From an uncultured Methanomassiliicoccales archaeon (GTDB lineage: Archaea; Thermoplasmatota; Thermoplasmata; Methanomassiliicoccales; Methanomethylophilaceae): a stretch of DNA of 64,000 bases. This document shows, in pieces, positions 42,513 to 52,700 of the stretch. The stretch covers positions 17,435 to 81,434 of the forward strand of contig CAKUXX010000009.1 in the NCBI GenBank assembly GCA_934702355.1, read 5' to 3'. Within the stretch, counting starts at the first letter, position 1. Each line of letters begins with the position of its first letter. The position numbers and the translations under genes were made by a program. The notes beneath the pieces were generated by a model, which had not been told where the DNA came from, made no database searches, and was given only the letters and a program-made list of their open reading frames with translations.

Positions 42513-43039
42513 TCCCGGTAATCATCTACGACAAATGTCAGTGCGACCCCAAGAAATGCACTGCCAAGAGGATGCTGAAGTTCGGTCTGGGGAAGGAGGC
42601 GAAGACCCTTGGGGCGATACCTGCGGGATCGATCGTCCTCTCACCCTTCTCCGACAGGGCGCTTTCTCCCGCAGACATCCGCCATGCCCGCAAAGGTCTG
42701 GTCGTCATGGACCTGACCTGGACCAACATCGACGAGTTCCCGAGGCTGAAGAAGGTCGAGGAGAGGGCGCTTCCATACCTTCTCGCATCCAACCCGATCA
42801 ACTGGGGGAGGCCCATGGAGCTCAACAGCGCGGAGGCCGTTATGGCGGCGCTGTACATACTCGGACAGAAGGAGCAGGCGGACGGGTTCCTCGGACGTTT
42901 CAATTGGGCCCCGGAGTTCGTCAGGCTCAACGGTGCGATGCTGGAGGATTATTCGAAGGCCGCAGACAGCACCGAGGTCGTCCGCATACAGAATGAGTAC
43001 ATCGATTCGGTCGTGAACTCGCACAGAGAAGAAGAGTGA
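42509..43039 (+). CDS. tsr3: Tsr3-type rRNA aminocarboxypropyltransferase
   Basis: The 176-aa protein belongs to the DUF367/Tsr3 family, which transfers the acp group from SAM to a small-subunit rRNA pseudouridine. Signatures are YDKCQCDPKKCTAKRM, LSPFSDRALSPAD, GLVVMDLTW and LASNPINWGRPMELNSAEA. Start ATG 42509 overlaps the previous stop by four nt. The family has a SPOUT-like fold with SAM bound in an acp-transfer geometry. Confidence 0.92.
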   Translation: MIPVIIYDKCQCDPKKCTAKRMLKFGLGKEAKTLGAIPAGSIVLSPFSDRALSPADIRHARKGLVVMDLTWTNIDEFPRLKKVEERALPYLLASNPINWGRPMELNSAEAVMAALYILGQKEQADGFLGRFNWAPEFVRLNGAMLEDYSKAADSTEVVRIQNEYIDSVVNSHREEE

Positions 43040-43056
43040 AGGGTGTAAAGGGTTTT

Positions 43057-43072
43057 CCCGCCTTTCGGCGGG
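43057..43072. terminator. Hairpin between tsr3 and the ferredoxin gene
   Basis: CCCGCC and GGCGGG pair across a TTTC loop in the convergent gap; leftward it is followed by AAAACCC, rightward by ACC. Confidence 0.5.
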
Positions 43073-43092
43073 CACCATTCCGTGATGTAAAA

Positions 43093-43257
43093 TCACTCGG
43101 AGAGGGCGGATGCAGGGCACTCGTCGATGCAAGCGCCGCAGTCGATGCATTTCGAAGCATCGATGACAGCGATGTCATCGCAGGAGATGGCTCCCTCAGG
43201 GCAGACGTCCACACATGCTCCGCATGCAACACACTCAGATGCGTTAACTGTAACCAT
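43093..43257 (-). CDS. 2[4Fe-4S] ferredoxin
   Basis: The 54-aa protein begins MVTVNASEC and has two C-x2-C-x2-C-x3-CP motifs (CVACGACVDVCP, CIDCGACIDECP), the usual two-cluster clostridial-type electron carrier. ATG 43257 follows GAGGTAATC. TATA-like sequence near 43290-43300 drives it leftward. It is a single-gene unit, so its redox partner cannot be inferred. Confidence 0.93.
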   Translation of the reverse strand: MVTVNASECVACGACVDVCPEGAISCDDIAVIDASKCIDCGACIDECPASALSE

Positions 43258-43452
43258 TGTGATTACCTCGGTATCTGCCACGATGAAGCCATATAAAAAT
43301 GTGATTGGGACTCATTCGGGAACCTGCGTTGCAAAGCACCCCATCGGGGCGGCAGTCGGCACATGCGGGAACGGGGTCCTGTTCCCAGGATCCCACCCCC
43401 GTCGCTACCCGCATGCGGAGTCGCCTCGCATTTTCTTTATACATCCGACGTT

Positions 43453-43692
43453 ATGGTCACGGAGATGACCTCTGACGACCTTCTTCCGATGATATGGGAC
43501 GCTCTCGGCGACGACCTACTGACCACTAAGGAGGCCACAGACCGTCTGGAGCATCTGTTCGAATACAGGTGTCCCGACGACCTCGCGAAGACCCTGATGA
43601 AGTACCGCAAGGCGGGGAAGATCAAGGGTCAGATCTCCATGGACCGCGGGGGATGGGTCTGGTGGGCGGACGAGGAATGCAGGAGGTCCTGA
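43453..43692 (+). CDS. Small protein preceding mcm, possibly winged-helix
   Basis: The 79-aa protein is acidic at the N-terminus and basic in the middle (DDLAKTLMKYRKAGKIKGQISMDRGGWVWW). Two helices followed by a beta turn suggest a compact winged-helix fold, but I recognise no family. The start at ATG 43453 (or 43465) lies just after TTTATAC at 43437-43443. Its stop is two nt before the mcm start and AGGAGGT at 43681 falls inside its end, so it is co-transcribed with mcm. Antisense or upstream frames are not coding. Confidence 0.6.
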   Translation: MVTEMTSDDLLPMIWDALGDDLLTTKEATDRLEHLFEYRCPDDLAKTLMKYRKAGKIKGQISMDRGGWVWWADEECRRS

Positions 43693-43694
43693 AC

Positions 43695-45791
43695 ATGAAT
43701 GTCAATTTCCAGGATGATGACATAAAGGCGGCGTGGAACGACCTCTTCACGAAGGAGAAGTACCGTCTCACGATCACATGCATCGCCGAGAACTTCCCCC
43801 AGAAGAAGAGTCTGATGGTGGATTATGCGGACATCAACACATACAATGTGGATTTCGCCATGTATGTGCTCGACAATCCCGACAGGTGTCTGGAGTTCGC
43901 CAGGAACACCGTCATGTCACTCGTCCCCAACATAAACCGTCCGGGCGAGGCGATCAACGTAAGGATATTCAACCTGCCCCGCGACGCGACCGTGGACATA
44001 CGCAACCTGAGGGCCGACCACCTGAGGAAGCTCGTAGCGGTCGAAGGTCTCGCCAGGAAGGTGACCACCGTCAAGCCCAGGATGACCACTGCGCTGTTCA
44101 GATGCGCAAGGTGCGGGGCGGAGATGTGGATCGCACAGCCCGGAATGCTCCTCAAGGAGCCCATGATGTGCGTCAACACCGAGGGCAGCTGCAACAAGCA
44201 GGCCACACGCTTCATACTGGACGAGAAGGAATCCGTCTACATCGACACCCAGAAGATCGAGATACAGGAGTCTCCGGAAGGCCTGAGAGGAGGGGCGCAG
44301 CCCGAGAGGATCACGGGGTATGTGGAGGACGACATCGCCGGAGAGGTCACCGCGGGAAACAGGATCACACTCAACGGTATATTGAGATCAGTGGAGAAGT
44401 CCGACAGGGACAAATCCACCGTCTTCGAGACCTACCTGGACGTCATATCGGTGGAGTTCGAGCAGCATGAGTACGACGAGATCCAGATCACGGAGGAGGA
44501 CGAGAAGGAGATCTTCCGTATGTCGCAGGATCCGATGCTGTTCGAGAACATCGTGAAATCCATTTCACCATCCATCTACGGTCTGGATTCCGTCAAGAAG
44601 GCCATCGCCCTCCAGCTGTTCGGAGGATGTCACAAGGAAATGGACGACGGGACCGTCATGAGGGGAGATATGCACATCCTTCTGATGGGAGACCCCGGAG
44701 TCGCCAAATCCCAGCTGCTGAGGTACATGAGCATGCTGGCGCCCAGAGGCATCTACGCATCCGGAAAGTCCGCTTCCGCCGCAGGTCTCACCGCAGCCGC
44801 GGTCAGAGACGATTTCGGAGACGGCAGATGGACCCTGGAAGCAGGAGCGCTCGTCTTGGCCGATAAAGGTCTGGCATGCATCGATGAGCTGGACAAGATG
44901 ACGGACCAGGACAGATCCTCGCTCCACGAGGCCATGGAGTCTCAGAAGATCTCCGTCGCCAAAGCGGGAATCACGGCGACCCTGCAGTGCAGATGCTCCA
45001 TGCTGGCGGCCGCGAACCCCAAGTACGGAAGGTTCGAGGAGGACACCCCGATCGCTGAGCAGATCGATCTTCCTCCCGCTCTGATGTCCCGTTTCGATCT
45101 CATCTTCGTTCTCACCGACAAGCCGGACAAGTCCCGTGACACGCAGATCACGGAGCACATCCTGAACGCCCATCAGCGCGGTCAGGTCAGGATGATGCAG
45201 GAGGGCGAGGTGGTCGACGGCGTCGATCCGTCCAAGATCCTGGAGGATACGGGTTCGATCTGCCCCGTGTACGATGTGGAGATCCTGAGGAAGTATGTCG
45301 CATACTCGAAGAGGATCACACCCATCATGACCGATGAGGCCAAGAGGATCATCGAGAGCAGCTATCTGAGCATCAGGGCCATGGGCAACGACGGATCTTC
45401 GGTTCCGATAACGGCAAGGCAGCTCGAGGCGTTCGTCCGTCTGTCCGAGGCATCGGCCAAGATGAGGCTCAGCAAACTGGTCACCGACGTCGACGCCAAC
45501 CGTGCGGTCGACCTGGTCGAGGACTATCTGAAGAGGATCGCCGGAGATGACGAAGGCGGATTCGACATCGACAAGATCGCCTCCGGTATCAGCACCAAGG
45601 ACAGGAACAAGATCGATGTGGTCCGCGGAATCATCCGCGAGTTCGGCGGAGACGGTCTCACGGCAGACGAATTGGAGCAGCACGGCACATCCCAGGGTCT
45701 CAACGAGACCGATGTGACAAGGGCTCTGAAGCAGCTGAGTGATGCCGGCGAGATCTACAGGACCCCCGCAGGGGTATACAAGAGGACGTGA
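43695..45791 (+). CDS. mcm: MCM replicative helicase
   Basis: The 698-aa protein is the hexameric 3'-5' helicase. An N-terminal region with an OB fold and zinc ribbon (CARCGAEMW, CVNTEGSCNK) precedes the AAA+ core with Walker A GDPGVAKS (about 332), Walker B LACIDELDKM and arginine finger LMSRFDLIF, then a C-terminal winged helix (about 620-698). ATG 43695 is 14 nt after AGGAGGT. It overlaps the DUF424 gene (TGATG). No intein is present. Confidence 0.97.
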   Translation: MNVNFQDDDIKAAWNDLFTKEKYRLTITCIAENFPQKKSLMVDYADINTYNVDFAMYVLDNPDRCLEFARNTVMSLVPNINRPGEAINVRIFNLPRDATVDIRNLRADHLRKLVAVEGLARKVTTVKPRMTTALFRCARCGAEMWIAQPGMLLKEPMMCVNTEGSCNKQATRFILDEKESVYIDTQKIEIQESPEGLRGGAQPERITGYVEDDIAGEVTAGNRITLNGILRSVEKSDRDKSTVFETYLDVISVEFEQHEYDEIQITEEDEKEIFRMSQDPMLFENIVKSISPSIYGLDSVKKAIALQLFGGCHKEMDDGTVMRGDMHILLMGDPGVAKSQLLRYMSMLAPRGIYASGKSASAAGLTAAAVRDDFGDGRWTLEAGALVLADKGLACIDELDKMTDQDRSSLHEAMESQKISVAKAGITATLQCRCSMLAAANPKYGRFEEDTPIAEQIDLPPALMSRFDLIFVLTDKPDKSRDTQITEHILNAHQRGQVRMMQEGEVVDGVDPSKILEDTGSICPVYDVEILRKYVAYSKRITPIMTDEAKRIIESSYLSIRAMGNDGSSVPITARQLEAFVRLSEASAKMRLSKLVTDVDANRAVDLVEDYLKRIAGDDEGGFDIDKIASGISTKDRNKIDVVRGIIREFGGDGLTADELEQHGTSQGLNETDVTRALKQLSDAGEIYRTPAGVYKRT

Positions 45792-46087
45792 TGATTATGT
45801 TCGTAAGGATACACACCCATGGTAGCGACAGGATCCTGGCCGCATGCGACGAGGACATCGTCGGGATGACCTTCGAAGGCAACGGTGCGAAGATCACGGT
45901 GTCTGAGGGATTCTACAAAGGAGAATCCATCTCCGAAGAGGCCTACAGGGAGAGGATGAAATCCATCACAATCATGAATCTGGTGGGCGAGAGGGCTGTC
46001 GCCATAGCGATCGAGGAGGGCATGGTCAGTCCCGATTGCGTCATGGAGATCGGCGGCGTCAGCCATGCTCAGGTGGTGCTCTATTGA
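45791..46087 (+). CDS. DUF424 family protein
   Basis: The 96-98-aa archaeal protein has the DUF424 pattern: MFVRIHTHGSDRILAACDEDIVG, GEGFYKGE-like ITVSEGFYKGE and a later NLVGERAVAIA. The function is unknown; family members are often near translation or RNA-processing genes. The start may be ATG 45791 (TGATG with mcm) or ATG 45797, where homologues begin. It overlaps the nmd3-like gene by four nt, using its TTG. Confidence 0.78.
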   Translation: MIMFVRIHTHGSDRILAACDEDIVGMTFEGNGAKITVSEGFYKGESISEEAYRERMKSITIMNLVGERAVAIAIEEGMVSPDCVMEIGGVSHAQVVLY

Positions 46088-47112
46088 GTTTCTGCGTGAA
46101 ATGCGGAAGGGACTGCGAGGAATCTCTCGAGGGCCTCTGCATAGAATGCTGGCTGGGCGGCAGGAAGCTCACCACGCTCCCCCACCATGTGGATCTGAAG
46201 GTCTGCACCAACTGCGGGGAGTACGAGTTCAGGGACAGGTGGACCAAGATGGACCGCATGGTCGCGGTCCAGGATGCCGCCGCAGATGCGCTCTGCGCTA
46301 TCCGTGACGTCACTCCCGTGTCCCTGTCGACATCCGTGGAGGAGCAGGACCCCTACACCTACAGGGTCACCGTCTCCACCATCTGCGATGTCCTGGGCTA
46401 CGAGGCCGAGGACGAGTCGTCCACCACGGTCCGTGTGAAGAACACCGTCTGCAAAAGATGCTCCAGGCAGCTCGGAAGCTATTACGAGGCGATCCTTCAG
46501 ATACGCACCGGTTCCGGGAAGCTGTCCGAGGAGATGAGGGAGGAGACGCTCGCAATGGTCGAGAACTCCGTCGCAAGGCAGGCGGTCAACAACAGGTCCC
46601 TGTTCATCACCAAGATGGAGCTGGTCACGGGCGGAGTGGATGTGTACCTCTCGTCGATGTCTTTGGGGAAATCCTTGGCGAGGGAGCTTTCCGATCATTA
46701 TTGTGCCGAGACCAAGGAATCCCCCAAGCTCGTCGGGCAGACCACCGACGGCCAGGACATGTACAGGATAACGTATCTCGTCAGGCTTCCCGAGTACCAT
46801 GTCGGCGACATAGTGCGCTTCCAGGGACGCTGGTGCAAGCTCGTCCGCGTCTCCAGCGGGGGAGGACGTGTCATAGATCTCGTGGATTTCCGCGAGAGGG
46901 CGGTCCGCAGGGCCGACATGACGGAGATCAAGCTTTACGAACAGTCCGGAGATCTTCCCGATGCGACTGTCGTCAGCCGTTCCGGCGATGAGATCCAGGT
47001 CCTCGATCCTCAGAACTATTCCACTGTGGATCTGAAGGTCCCTGCGGATGCGGAGATCGGGGACACAGTGAAGGTCGTCTCAATCGACGATGTCCTCTAT
47101 TACGTGCCGTGA
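46084..47112 (+). CDS. Nmd3-like ribosome-associated zinc protein
   Basis: The 342-aa protein starts at TTG 46084 inside the DUF424 stop. It has N-terminal CxxC pairs (FCVKCGRDCEE, CIECWLGG, VCTNCGEYEF), a middle CKRCSRQLGSYYEA pair and C-terminal OB-like domains (VGDIVRFQGRWCKLV). This matches archaeal Nmd3, homologous to the factor that exports and checks 60S subunits in eukaryotes. It is coupled to mcm and DUF424. Confidence 0.85.
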   Translation: MSFCVKCGRDCEESLEGLCIECWLGGRKLTTLPHHVDLKVCTNCGEYEFRDRWTKMDRMVAVQDAAADALCAIRDVTPVSLSTSVEEQDPYTYRVTVSTICDVLGYEAEDESSTTVRVKNTVCKRCSRQLGSYYEAILQIRTGSGKLSEEMREETLAMVENSVARQAVNNRSLFITKMELVTGGVDVYLSSMSLGKSLARELSDHYCAETKESPKLVGQTTDGQDMYRITYLVRLPEYHVGDIVRFQGRWCKLVRVSSGGGRVIDLVDFRERAVRRADMTEIKLYEQSGDLPDATVVSRSGDEIQVLDPQNYSTVDLKVPADAEIGDTVKVVSIDDVLYYVP

Positions 47113-47151
47113 TGCCCAATTTCCAAATACGACGAACCCTGTCCGCCATCC

Positions 47152-48021
47152 ATGATAAAGCTGCCCGAACCCGTTGACGACGTAGTGGTCAATCTGCTCC
47201 GTCTCGCGAACACAAGGCTTCCGGAGGATATCGGCTGGGCCCTCGAGGCCGCGGCCGGCTGGGAGACGAATCCCGTTGCGTACACACAGCTCGGGGCCGT
47301 CATGGACAATGTCAAGAAGGCCGAGCACCTGGGCCTCCCGATGTGTCAGGACACAGGGATTCCCGTTTTCTACGTCAGGGGGACATTCGATTCATCGATC
47401 CGCGGGAAGATCGTCGAGGGCGTCCGCAGGGCCACCCGCACCATTCCGCTCAGGCCCAACACCGTGGACCCCCTGACCAGGGAGAACCTGGGCGACAATC
47501 TCGGAGAGGGCATGCCTATAATCCATTTCATCCCGACAGATGACGAGTTCACTGAGATCACCGTCCTGCCCAAAGGGGCCGGCTCGGAGAACATGACCCG
47601 TCTTGCCATGCTCAATCCCGCAGACGGCATCGAGGGCGTCCGCAAGTTCATCATCGACTCCGTTCTGGATGCAGGCGGCCGTCCGTGCCCCCCGTCCATA
47701 GTCGGTGTCGGCATCGGCGGAACCTCGGACAGGTGCGTGGAGATGGCGAAGGAAGCACTTCTGATGCCCATCGACGAGGACAATCCCGATCCTTCGCTGA
47801 GGAAGCTCGAGGAGGACCTCTTCGTATCGCTCAACAGCTCCGGACTGGGCCCCATGGGCCTCGGCGGGGACACGACGGTCCTGAAGGTCAGGATCAGGAA
47901 GTGCGCATGTCACACCGCGAGCCTTCCCGTGGCCGTCAACATCGGGTGCTGGGCCACCCGCAGGGCGTCCGCACGCATAACATCCGAAGGCGTCGATTAT
48001 TCCCAGGGGGTGTCGCTGTGA
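47152..48021 (+). CDS. fumA: Class I fumarate hydratase, alpha-type subunit
   Basis: The 289-aa subunit holds the catalytic 4Fe-4S cluster of the two-subunit class I fumarase/tartrate dehydratase family. Cys ligands lie in GLPMCQDTGI, GGTSDRC and KCACHTAS. GAGSENMTRLAMLNP and PCPPSIVGVGIGG are characteristic. ATG 47152 is 39 nt after the nmd3-like stop. The beta subunit gene overlaps by GTGA. Fumarase is favoured over tartrate dehydratase in this setting. Confidence 0.9.
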   Translation: MIKLPEPVDDVVVNLLRLANTRLPEDIGWALEAAAGWETNPVAYTQLGAVMDNVKKAEHLGLPMCQDTGIPVFYVRGTFDSSIRGKIVEGVRRATRTIPLRPNTVDPLTRENLGDNLGEGMPIIHFIPTDDEFTEITVLPKGAGSENMTRLAMLNPADGIEGVRKFIIDSVLDAGGRPCPPSIVGVGIGGTSDRCVEMAKEALLMPIDEDNPDPSLRKLEEDLFVSLNSSGLGPMGLGGDTTVLKVRIRKCACHTASLPVAVNIGCWATRRASARITSEGVDYSQGVSL

Positions 48022-48587
48022 AGGTTCTGAACGCTCCGCTGGACGAGGAGACCGTCAGGTCTCTGAAACTGGGGGAGACGGTCTTCCTCTCCGGCCCTAT
48101 AATCACCGGCCGCGACGAGATGCACATCCGTGCTCTCGAGATGGCCGAGAAGGGAGAGGACGTCCCCGCCGAGCTGAACAGGTCGGTCATCTTCCACTGC
48201 GGACCGATCATGAGGCAGAGGGATGACGGCTCATGGGCGGTCGTCGCCGCAGGCCCGACCACTTCCGCCAGGATGAACAAGCTGGAGCCCGATATGATCG
48301 CCACCTTCAACATCCGCGCCATAGTCGGGAAGGGTGGAATGTCCCGCCCCACCGCGGAGGCTATGAAGGATTACGGATGCGTCTATCTGGCGGCGACCGG
48401 CGGCGCGGCAGTCACCCTCGCAGAGGGTCTTGACCGTTGCACAGGGGTCGATTGGCTCGATCTCGGCATGGCGGAGGCCATGTGGCATTTCGAGGCCCAG
48501 AAGTTCGGACCCCTCATAGTCGCAATAGACGCAGAGGGCAGGAGTCTGTACGATCAGGTCTCCGAGTCCCTGGTCAGGGATTATTGA
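48018..48587 (+). CDS. fumB: Class I fumarate hydratase, beta-type subunit
   Basis: The 189-aa subunit completes fumarase. The signatures are LSGPIITGRDEMHIRALE, IFHCGPIMR, AAGPTTSARMNK and VGKGGMS, with YLAATGGAA near the end. The GTG start at 48018 overlaps the fumA stop (GTGA). The 3' end overlaps the convergent surface-protein gene by 14 nt. Confidence 0.9.
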   Translation: MKVLNAPLDEETVRSLKLGETVFLSGPIITGRDEMHIRALEMAEKGEDVPAELNRSVIFHCGPIMRQRDDGSWAVVAAGPTTSARMNKLEPDMIATFNIRAIVGKGGMSRPTAEAMKDYGCVYLAATGGAAVTLAEGLDRCTGVDWLDLGMAEAMWHFEAQKFGPLIVAIDAEGRSLYDQVSESLVRDY

Positions 48588-49485
48588 AATCATCGGTCTC
48601 GTCCTCGTCCTTGGCGGGGACGAGATCGTTCTCCAAAGTTATGGGCGAATCCGGGTTGTTGGATGCTCTGGCGACGATGATCGTGATCACAAGCATCAGG
48701 ACCAGGATGATGAACCCGATCAGCATCATTGAATGAGCGTTGTCGAGTCCGAGCAGGACATCCGATTTGACCGCATCCAGCGTGATCGAGTACGCGCTTC
48801 CGTGGTTGGTGGTCACGACAATATCTTTCGAGTCGTGGAATCCGTTGCAGGAGACGTTCAGCTTGTATTCGCCGTAAGGGCATTTGACGATGAAGTAGCC
48901 CTTGTCGTTCGTGACCGCGGTGTAGTTCTTACCGCTCTCAGATACAAGTGTGACCTTCGCACCGTTGAGGCCGATCTCCTCGCCGGAGACGGGGCCCAGC
49001 ACGACACCGTACACCTCTCCCATCGTCACGGCCATGATTATGGGGGACATGCTCTCGGGTGTGCCCGTCAGCGCGTACTTCCCTTCCTCGTCCAGTTTGC
49101 TGCTGGTCAGTTTGAACGGGATGTAGTTTCCGTCATCAGGCTGATTCTCATCCATCGGAGGGTGGCTTCTGACGGCATATTCCGAGTACTCGAATGTCAG
49201 GTAGCGGGCGTTGTCGCCGTTGTAATCCATGACTGTGAACTCGAACTTCCCGCCCGCAGTTATGCAGCTACCGACGGCATTCTTGTCCTTGTCATACAAT
49301 GTGACCGTCACACCGTCCAGAGGTTTGTTCATCTCCTGACCCAAGGTCGAGACATAGCCGTAGAAGGTCGACGGAACCGGCTCCGGATCTGGCTTCGCAG
49401 CTCCGTCCGCATCCTGGATGCCACAGACTGTGATAGCGGCCAGCGCAACGACGAGTGCAAGTGCAATGACCCTCTGCCGATTCAT
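48574..49485 (-). CDS. Secreted two-domain adhesin-like protein with C-terminal anchor
   Basis: The 303-aa protein has an N-terminal signal/membrane helix (MNRQRVIALALVVALAAITVC), two carboxypeptidase-regulatory or Ig-like beta domains (YGYVSTLGQE-PLDGVTVTLYDKD and VYGVVLGPVSGEEIGLNGAKVTLVSES-YGEYKLNVSCNGF) and a C-terminal helix (about 250-272) followed by an acidic tail. It is a surface or periplasm-facing protein of unknown ligand. CATATAAAG near 49508-49517 gives a leaderless-like start at ATG 49485; upstream in-frame codons to 49605 are not needed. It overlaps fumB. Confidence 0.75.
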   Translation of the reverse strand: MNRQRVIALALVVALAAITVCGIQDADGAAKPDPEPVPSTFYGYVSTLGQEMNKPLDGVTVTLYDKDKNAVGSCITAGGKFEFTVMDYNGDNARYLTFEYSEYAVRSHPPMDENQPDDGNYIPFKLTSSKLDEEGKYALTGTPESMSPIIMAVTMGEVYGVVLGPVSGEEIGLNGAKVTLVSESGKNYTAVTNDKGYFIVKCPYGEYKLNVSCNGFHDSKDIVVTTNHGSAYSITLDAVKSDVLLGLDNAHSMMLIGFIILVLMLVITIIVARASNNPDSPITLENDLVPAKDEDETDDFNNP

Positions 49486-49728
49486 ATGTGTAATTCTCGA
49501 TTTCACTTTATATGATTTCCCAGGATTGTTTCGCATTCTGCGTTCGGATTCATCCTCTGAATCGGGAATATCTGTCTCAGGAATGATGCCGTGTATCGAT
49601 GTCACATGGTCGGTCCGACACTATAATGATGTCATCCGCCCCATGGCCCCGAATTACGCAACATACGGTGCGTCGGAAGGTAAGTCTTATATTAGTTCCA
49701 ATCATGGGTCTATCGATTGGTGTCTTTG

Positions 49729-52700
49729 ATGCTGGAGAAGGTAGACAGAACCTACACGAAGGATGAGGTCATGGACCTCATGGAGCCTCTCATTTCGACA
49801 TGGTTCAATGAGAGATTCGATGATTTGACGATACCGCAGGCCAAGGCGATCCCTGTTATCCATCAGCGCCGCAACGTACTCGTGTCATCACCTACTGGGT
49901 CGGGCAAGACGCTCACAGCATTCACCAGCATCATCAACGAGCTCACCCGCTATTCCCGCGAAGGGACCCTGGAGGAGCGCGTCTACTGCATCTACGTATC
50001 TCCGCTCAAGGCTCTGGCGAACGATGTCAATCGCAATCTGAACACACCTCTCGCAGAGATGCGCGAAGTCGCCGCCGCACACGGCATGGACATCCCCGAC
50101 ATCCGCGTCGCGGTACGTTCGGGGGACACCCCTCAGAGCGAGAGGCAGAAGATGGTCCGCCATCCGCCCCACATCCTGATCACCACGCCCGAGAGTCTGG
50201 CGCTGATCCTGTCCGCCCCCAAGTTCAAAGAGGCGTTCGAGAGGGTCGAATGGGTCATCCTCGATGAGATCCACGACATCTGCGATTCCAAGAGGGGAGC
50301 ATTCCTGTCCCTGACGTTGGAGCGCCTGCGCAATTTCTGCAAGAACGATTTCGTCAGGATCGGTCTCTCCGCCACCTTGGCCCCGATAGATGCGATCGCG
50401 GGATATCTGGTCGGCTGCGAGCCTGACGGTTCCATTCGCGATGTCGCACTGATCGAGTCCGGTTCCAAGAAGAAACTGGACCTGGAGGTCATATGTCCGA
50501 CAGAGGACATGACCACTCTGTCCTCGGACATCGTCAATTCGATGATGTACGACACGCTCAAAGAGCTGATCGACCAGCATGATACCACCCTCGTGTTCAC
50601 GAACACGCGTTCCGGAGCGGAAAGCGTGGTGTACAAGCTCAAGGAGAGGGGATTGGAGAACGTGGAGGTCCATCACAGTTCCCTCGGAAAGGAGATCCGT
50701 CTCGATGTGGAGGAGAGGCTCAAGAGAGGGGAGATCAAGTGTGTCGTATCGTCGACATCCCTTGAGTTGGGTATCGATATCGGTTCTGTCGACCTCGTAT
50801 GTCAGATCGGATCCCCCAAATCGGTCGCCAAGGGTCTGCAGAGGATCGGCCGCAGCGGACACAGCTTCGGAAAGGTGGCCAAGGGCCGCCTCCTGGTGTT
50901 CGATCCCGACGACCTGGTCGAATGCGCGGTCATGTGCAGGGCGGCCCACAGAGGCGACATCGACCGTGTCGGTATCCCCGAGGACTGTCTGGATGTTCTT
51001 TCCCAGACCGTCGTCGGTATGAGTCTCGACGAGCGCTGGGATGTCCAGGCCGCTTACGATCTGGTCAAAGGTTCCTACTGCTACCGCAACCTTCCGATGG
51101 AGTCCTTCCTCAACGTGCTGAAGTACCTGGGAAGCAAGGACGACTTCGAGGGTGTGTACTCCAAGATATGGTATGATGTGGAGGCCGCCCAGTTCGGGAA
51201 GAAGAAAGGTTCCAGGATGATCTACTTCATGAACCTGGGAACCATCCCCGAGGAGGCCAACTACAGGGTCATAACCAACCACGGCACCGTTGCCGGGGAA
51301 CTGTCGGAGAAGTTCGTGGAGAGGCTGTCCCCCCGCGACGTCTTCGTCCTCGGAGGGAGGTCCTTCGAGTTCGTCCGCTCCAAAGGGATGACCGCGTACG
51401 TGAAGGAGGCCAACGGCAGGAAGCCCACCGTCCCGTCATGGGCCGGCGAGATGCTCCCCAGGAGCTTCGACCTCTCCATGGACATCGCCCGTTTCAGAGG
51501 AGAGATGGAGGATCGCATCGACGATCCCGATTCCAAAGCGATCGGGGAACTCGTCAGCGATTTCGATGTCGACGAAGGTTCCGCACGCAGTATCCTGTCG
51601 TATTTCCGCGAGCAGAAGGCGGTCGCCGGATTCATCCCTGACGCCAAGTCACTGGCCGTCGAGGAGTACATAGACCCGTCCAACAATCAGAAACTGGTGT
51701 TCCACTTCCCGTTCGGACGCAGGGTGAACGATGCCCTGTCCAGAGCGTATGCGTACCGCATGACCGGCATGATGGGTGCGAACGTCTCCGTGACGATATC
51801 CGACGACAGCTTCATGCTCGGATGCCCGAGGAAGTTCGATCTGAACCAGATACCCGGGCTGATAAAGAGCTCGGAGCTCGAGACGATCCTGAGGAAATCC
51901 CTCAAGGATTCCGAGATATTCAAGCTGAGGTTCAGGCACACCGCGGCGCGCAGCTTCATGATCCTCAGGAACTACATGGGCCGCCCCATATCGGTCAATA
52001 GGCAGCAGGTCCGCTCCTCCTACCTTCTCGAGACCCTCGGGGGCATGGAGGGTGTGCCTGTCATCGAGGAGACATACCGCGAGGTCATGGAGGATGACAT
52101 GGACCTCAAGAACGCCCGCTACGTCTTGGACATGATCGATTCGGGCAGCATGACGATCAACCTCATCCACTTCACCGGCACGCCGTCGCCCTTCTCGCAT
52201 TCGGCGATCATGTCCGGTTTCTCGGACATAGTCCTGATGGAGGATAGGTCCGCACTGCTCAGGGAGCTCCACAGGAAGGTCCTGTACCGTGCGCTCGGCG
52301 ATTCGGTCAGCGATTTCGAGTTCACAGAGGACCAGGTCGTTCCGTACTATGCTCAGAAGCCAGTCAGGGTCCAGTCGAAGGAGGACATACCGAAGCTGCT
52401 CATGATGACCGGGCCCCTCCAGGCATTCCGCGAGAGGGGACGCAACATCTACTCGTACACGGACGAGGACCGCAAGGTCGTGGACGGGTGGATCAGGGAA
52501 CTGCTCAGGGAAGGCATCATCGGGACGGTGTTCCTGGACGAGCCCCACATAATGGTCTCCGATCAGATCCCGTATTATGCGGCAGCTACCCGCCGCGAGA
52601 GGACCCTGAACGATGTCGAGGCATCGGTGCTCGAGCACATAGGGGAGAACACCCCTCAGAGCGAAATCTCCGCCGAACTGGAAATCAGCGATGATGTCGC

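Noticed and set aside
43300..43452. GC-rich intergenic stretch with hairpins that could be a small RNA
   Set aside because: Only short, imperfect stems (GGGTCCT/AGGATCCC) were seen; no cloverleaf, SRP or RNase P core was found and the length is too short for the latter two.
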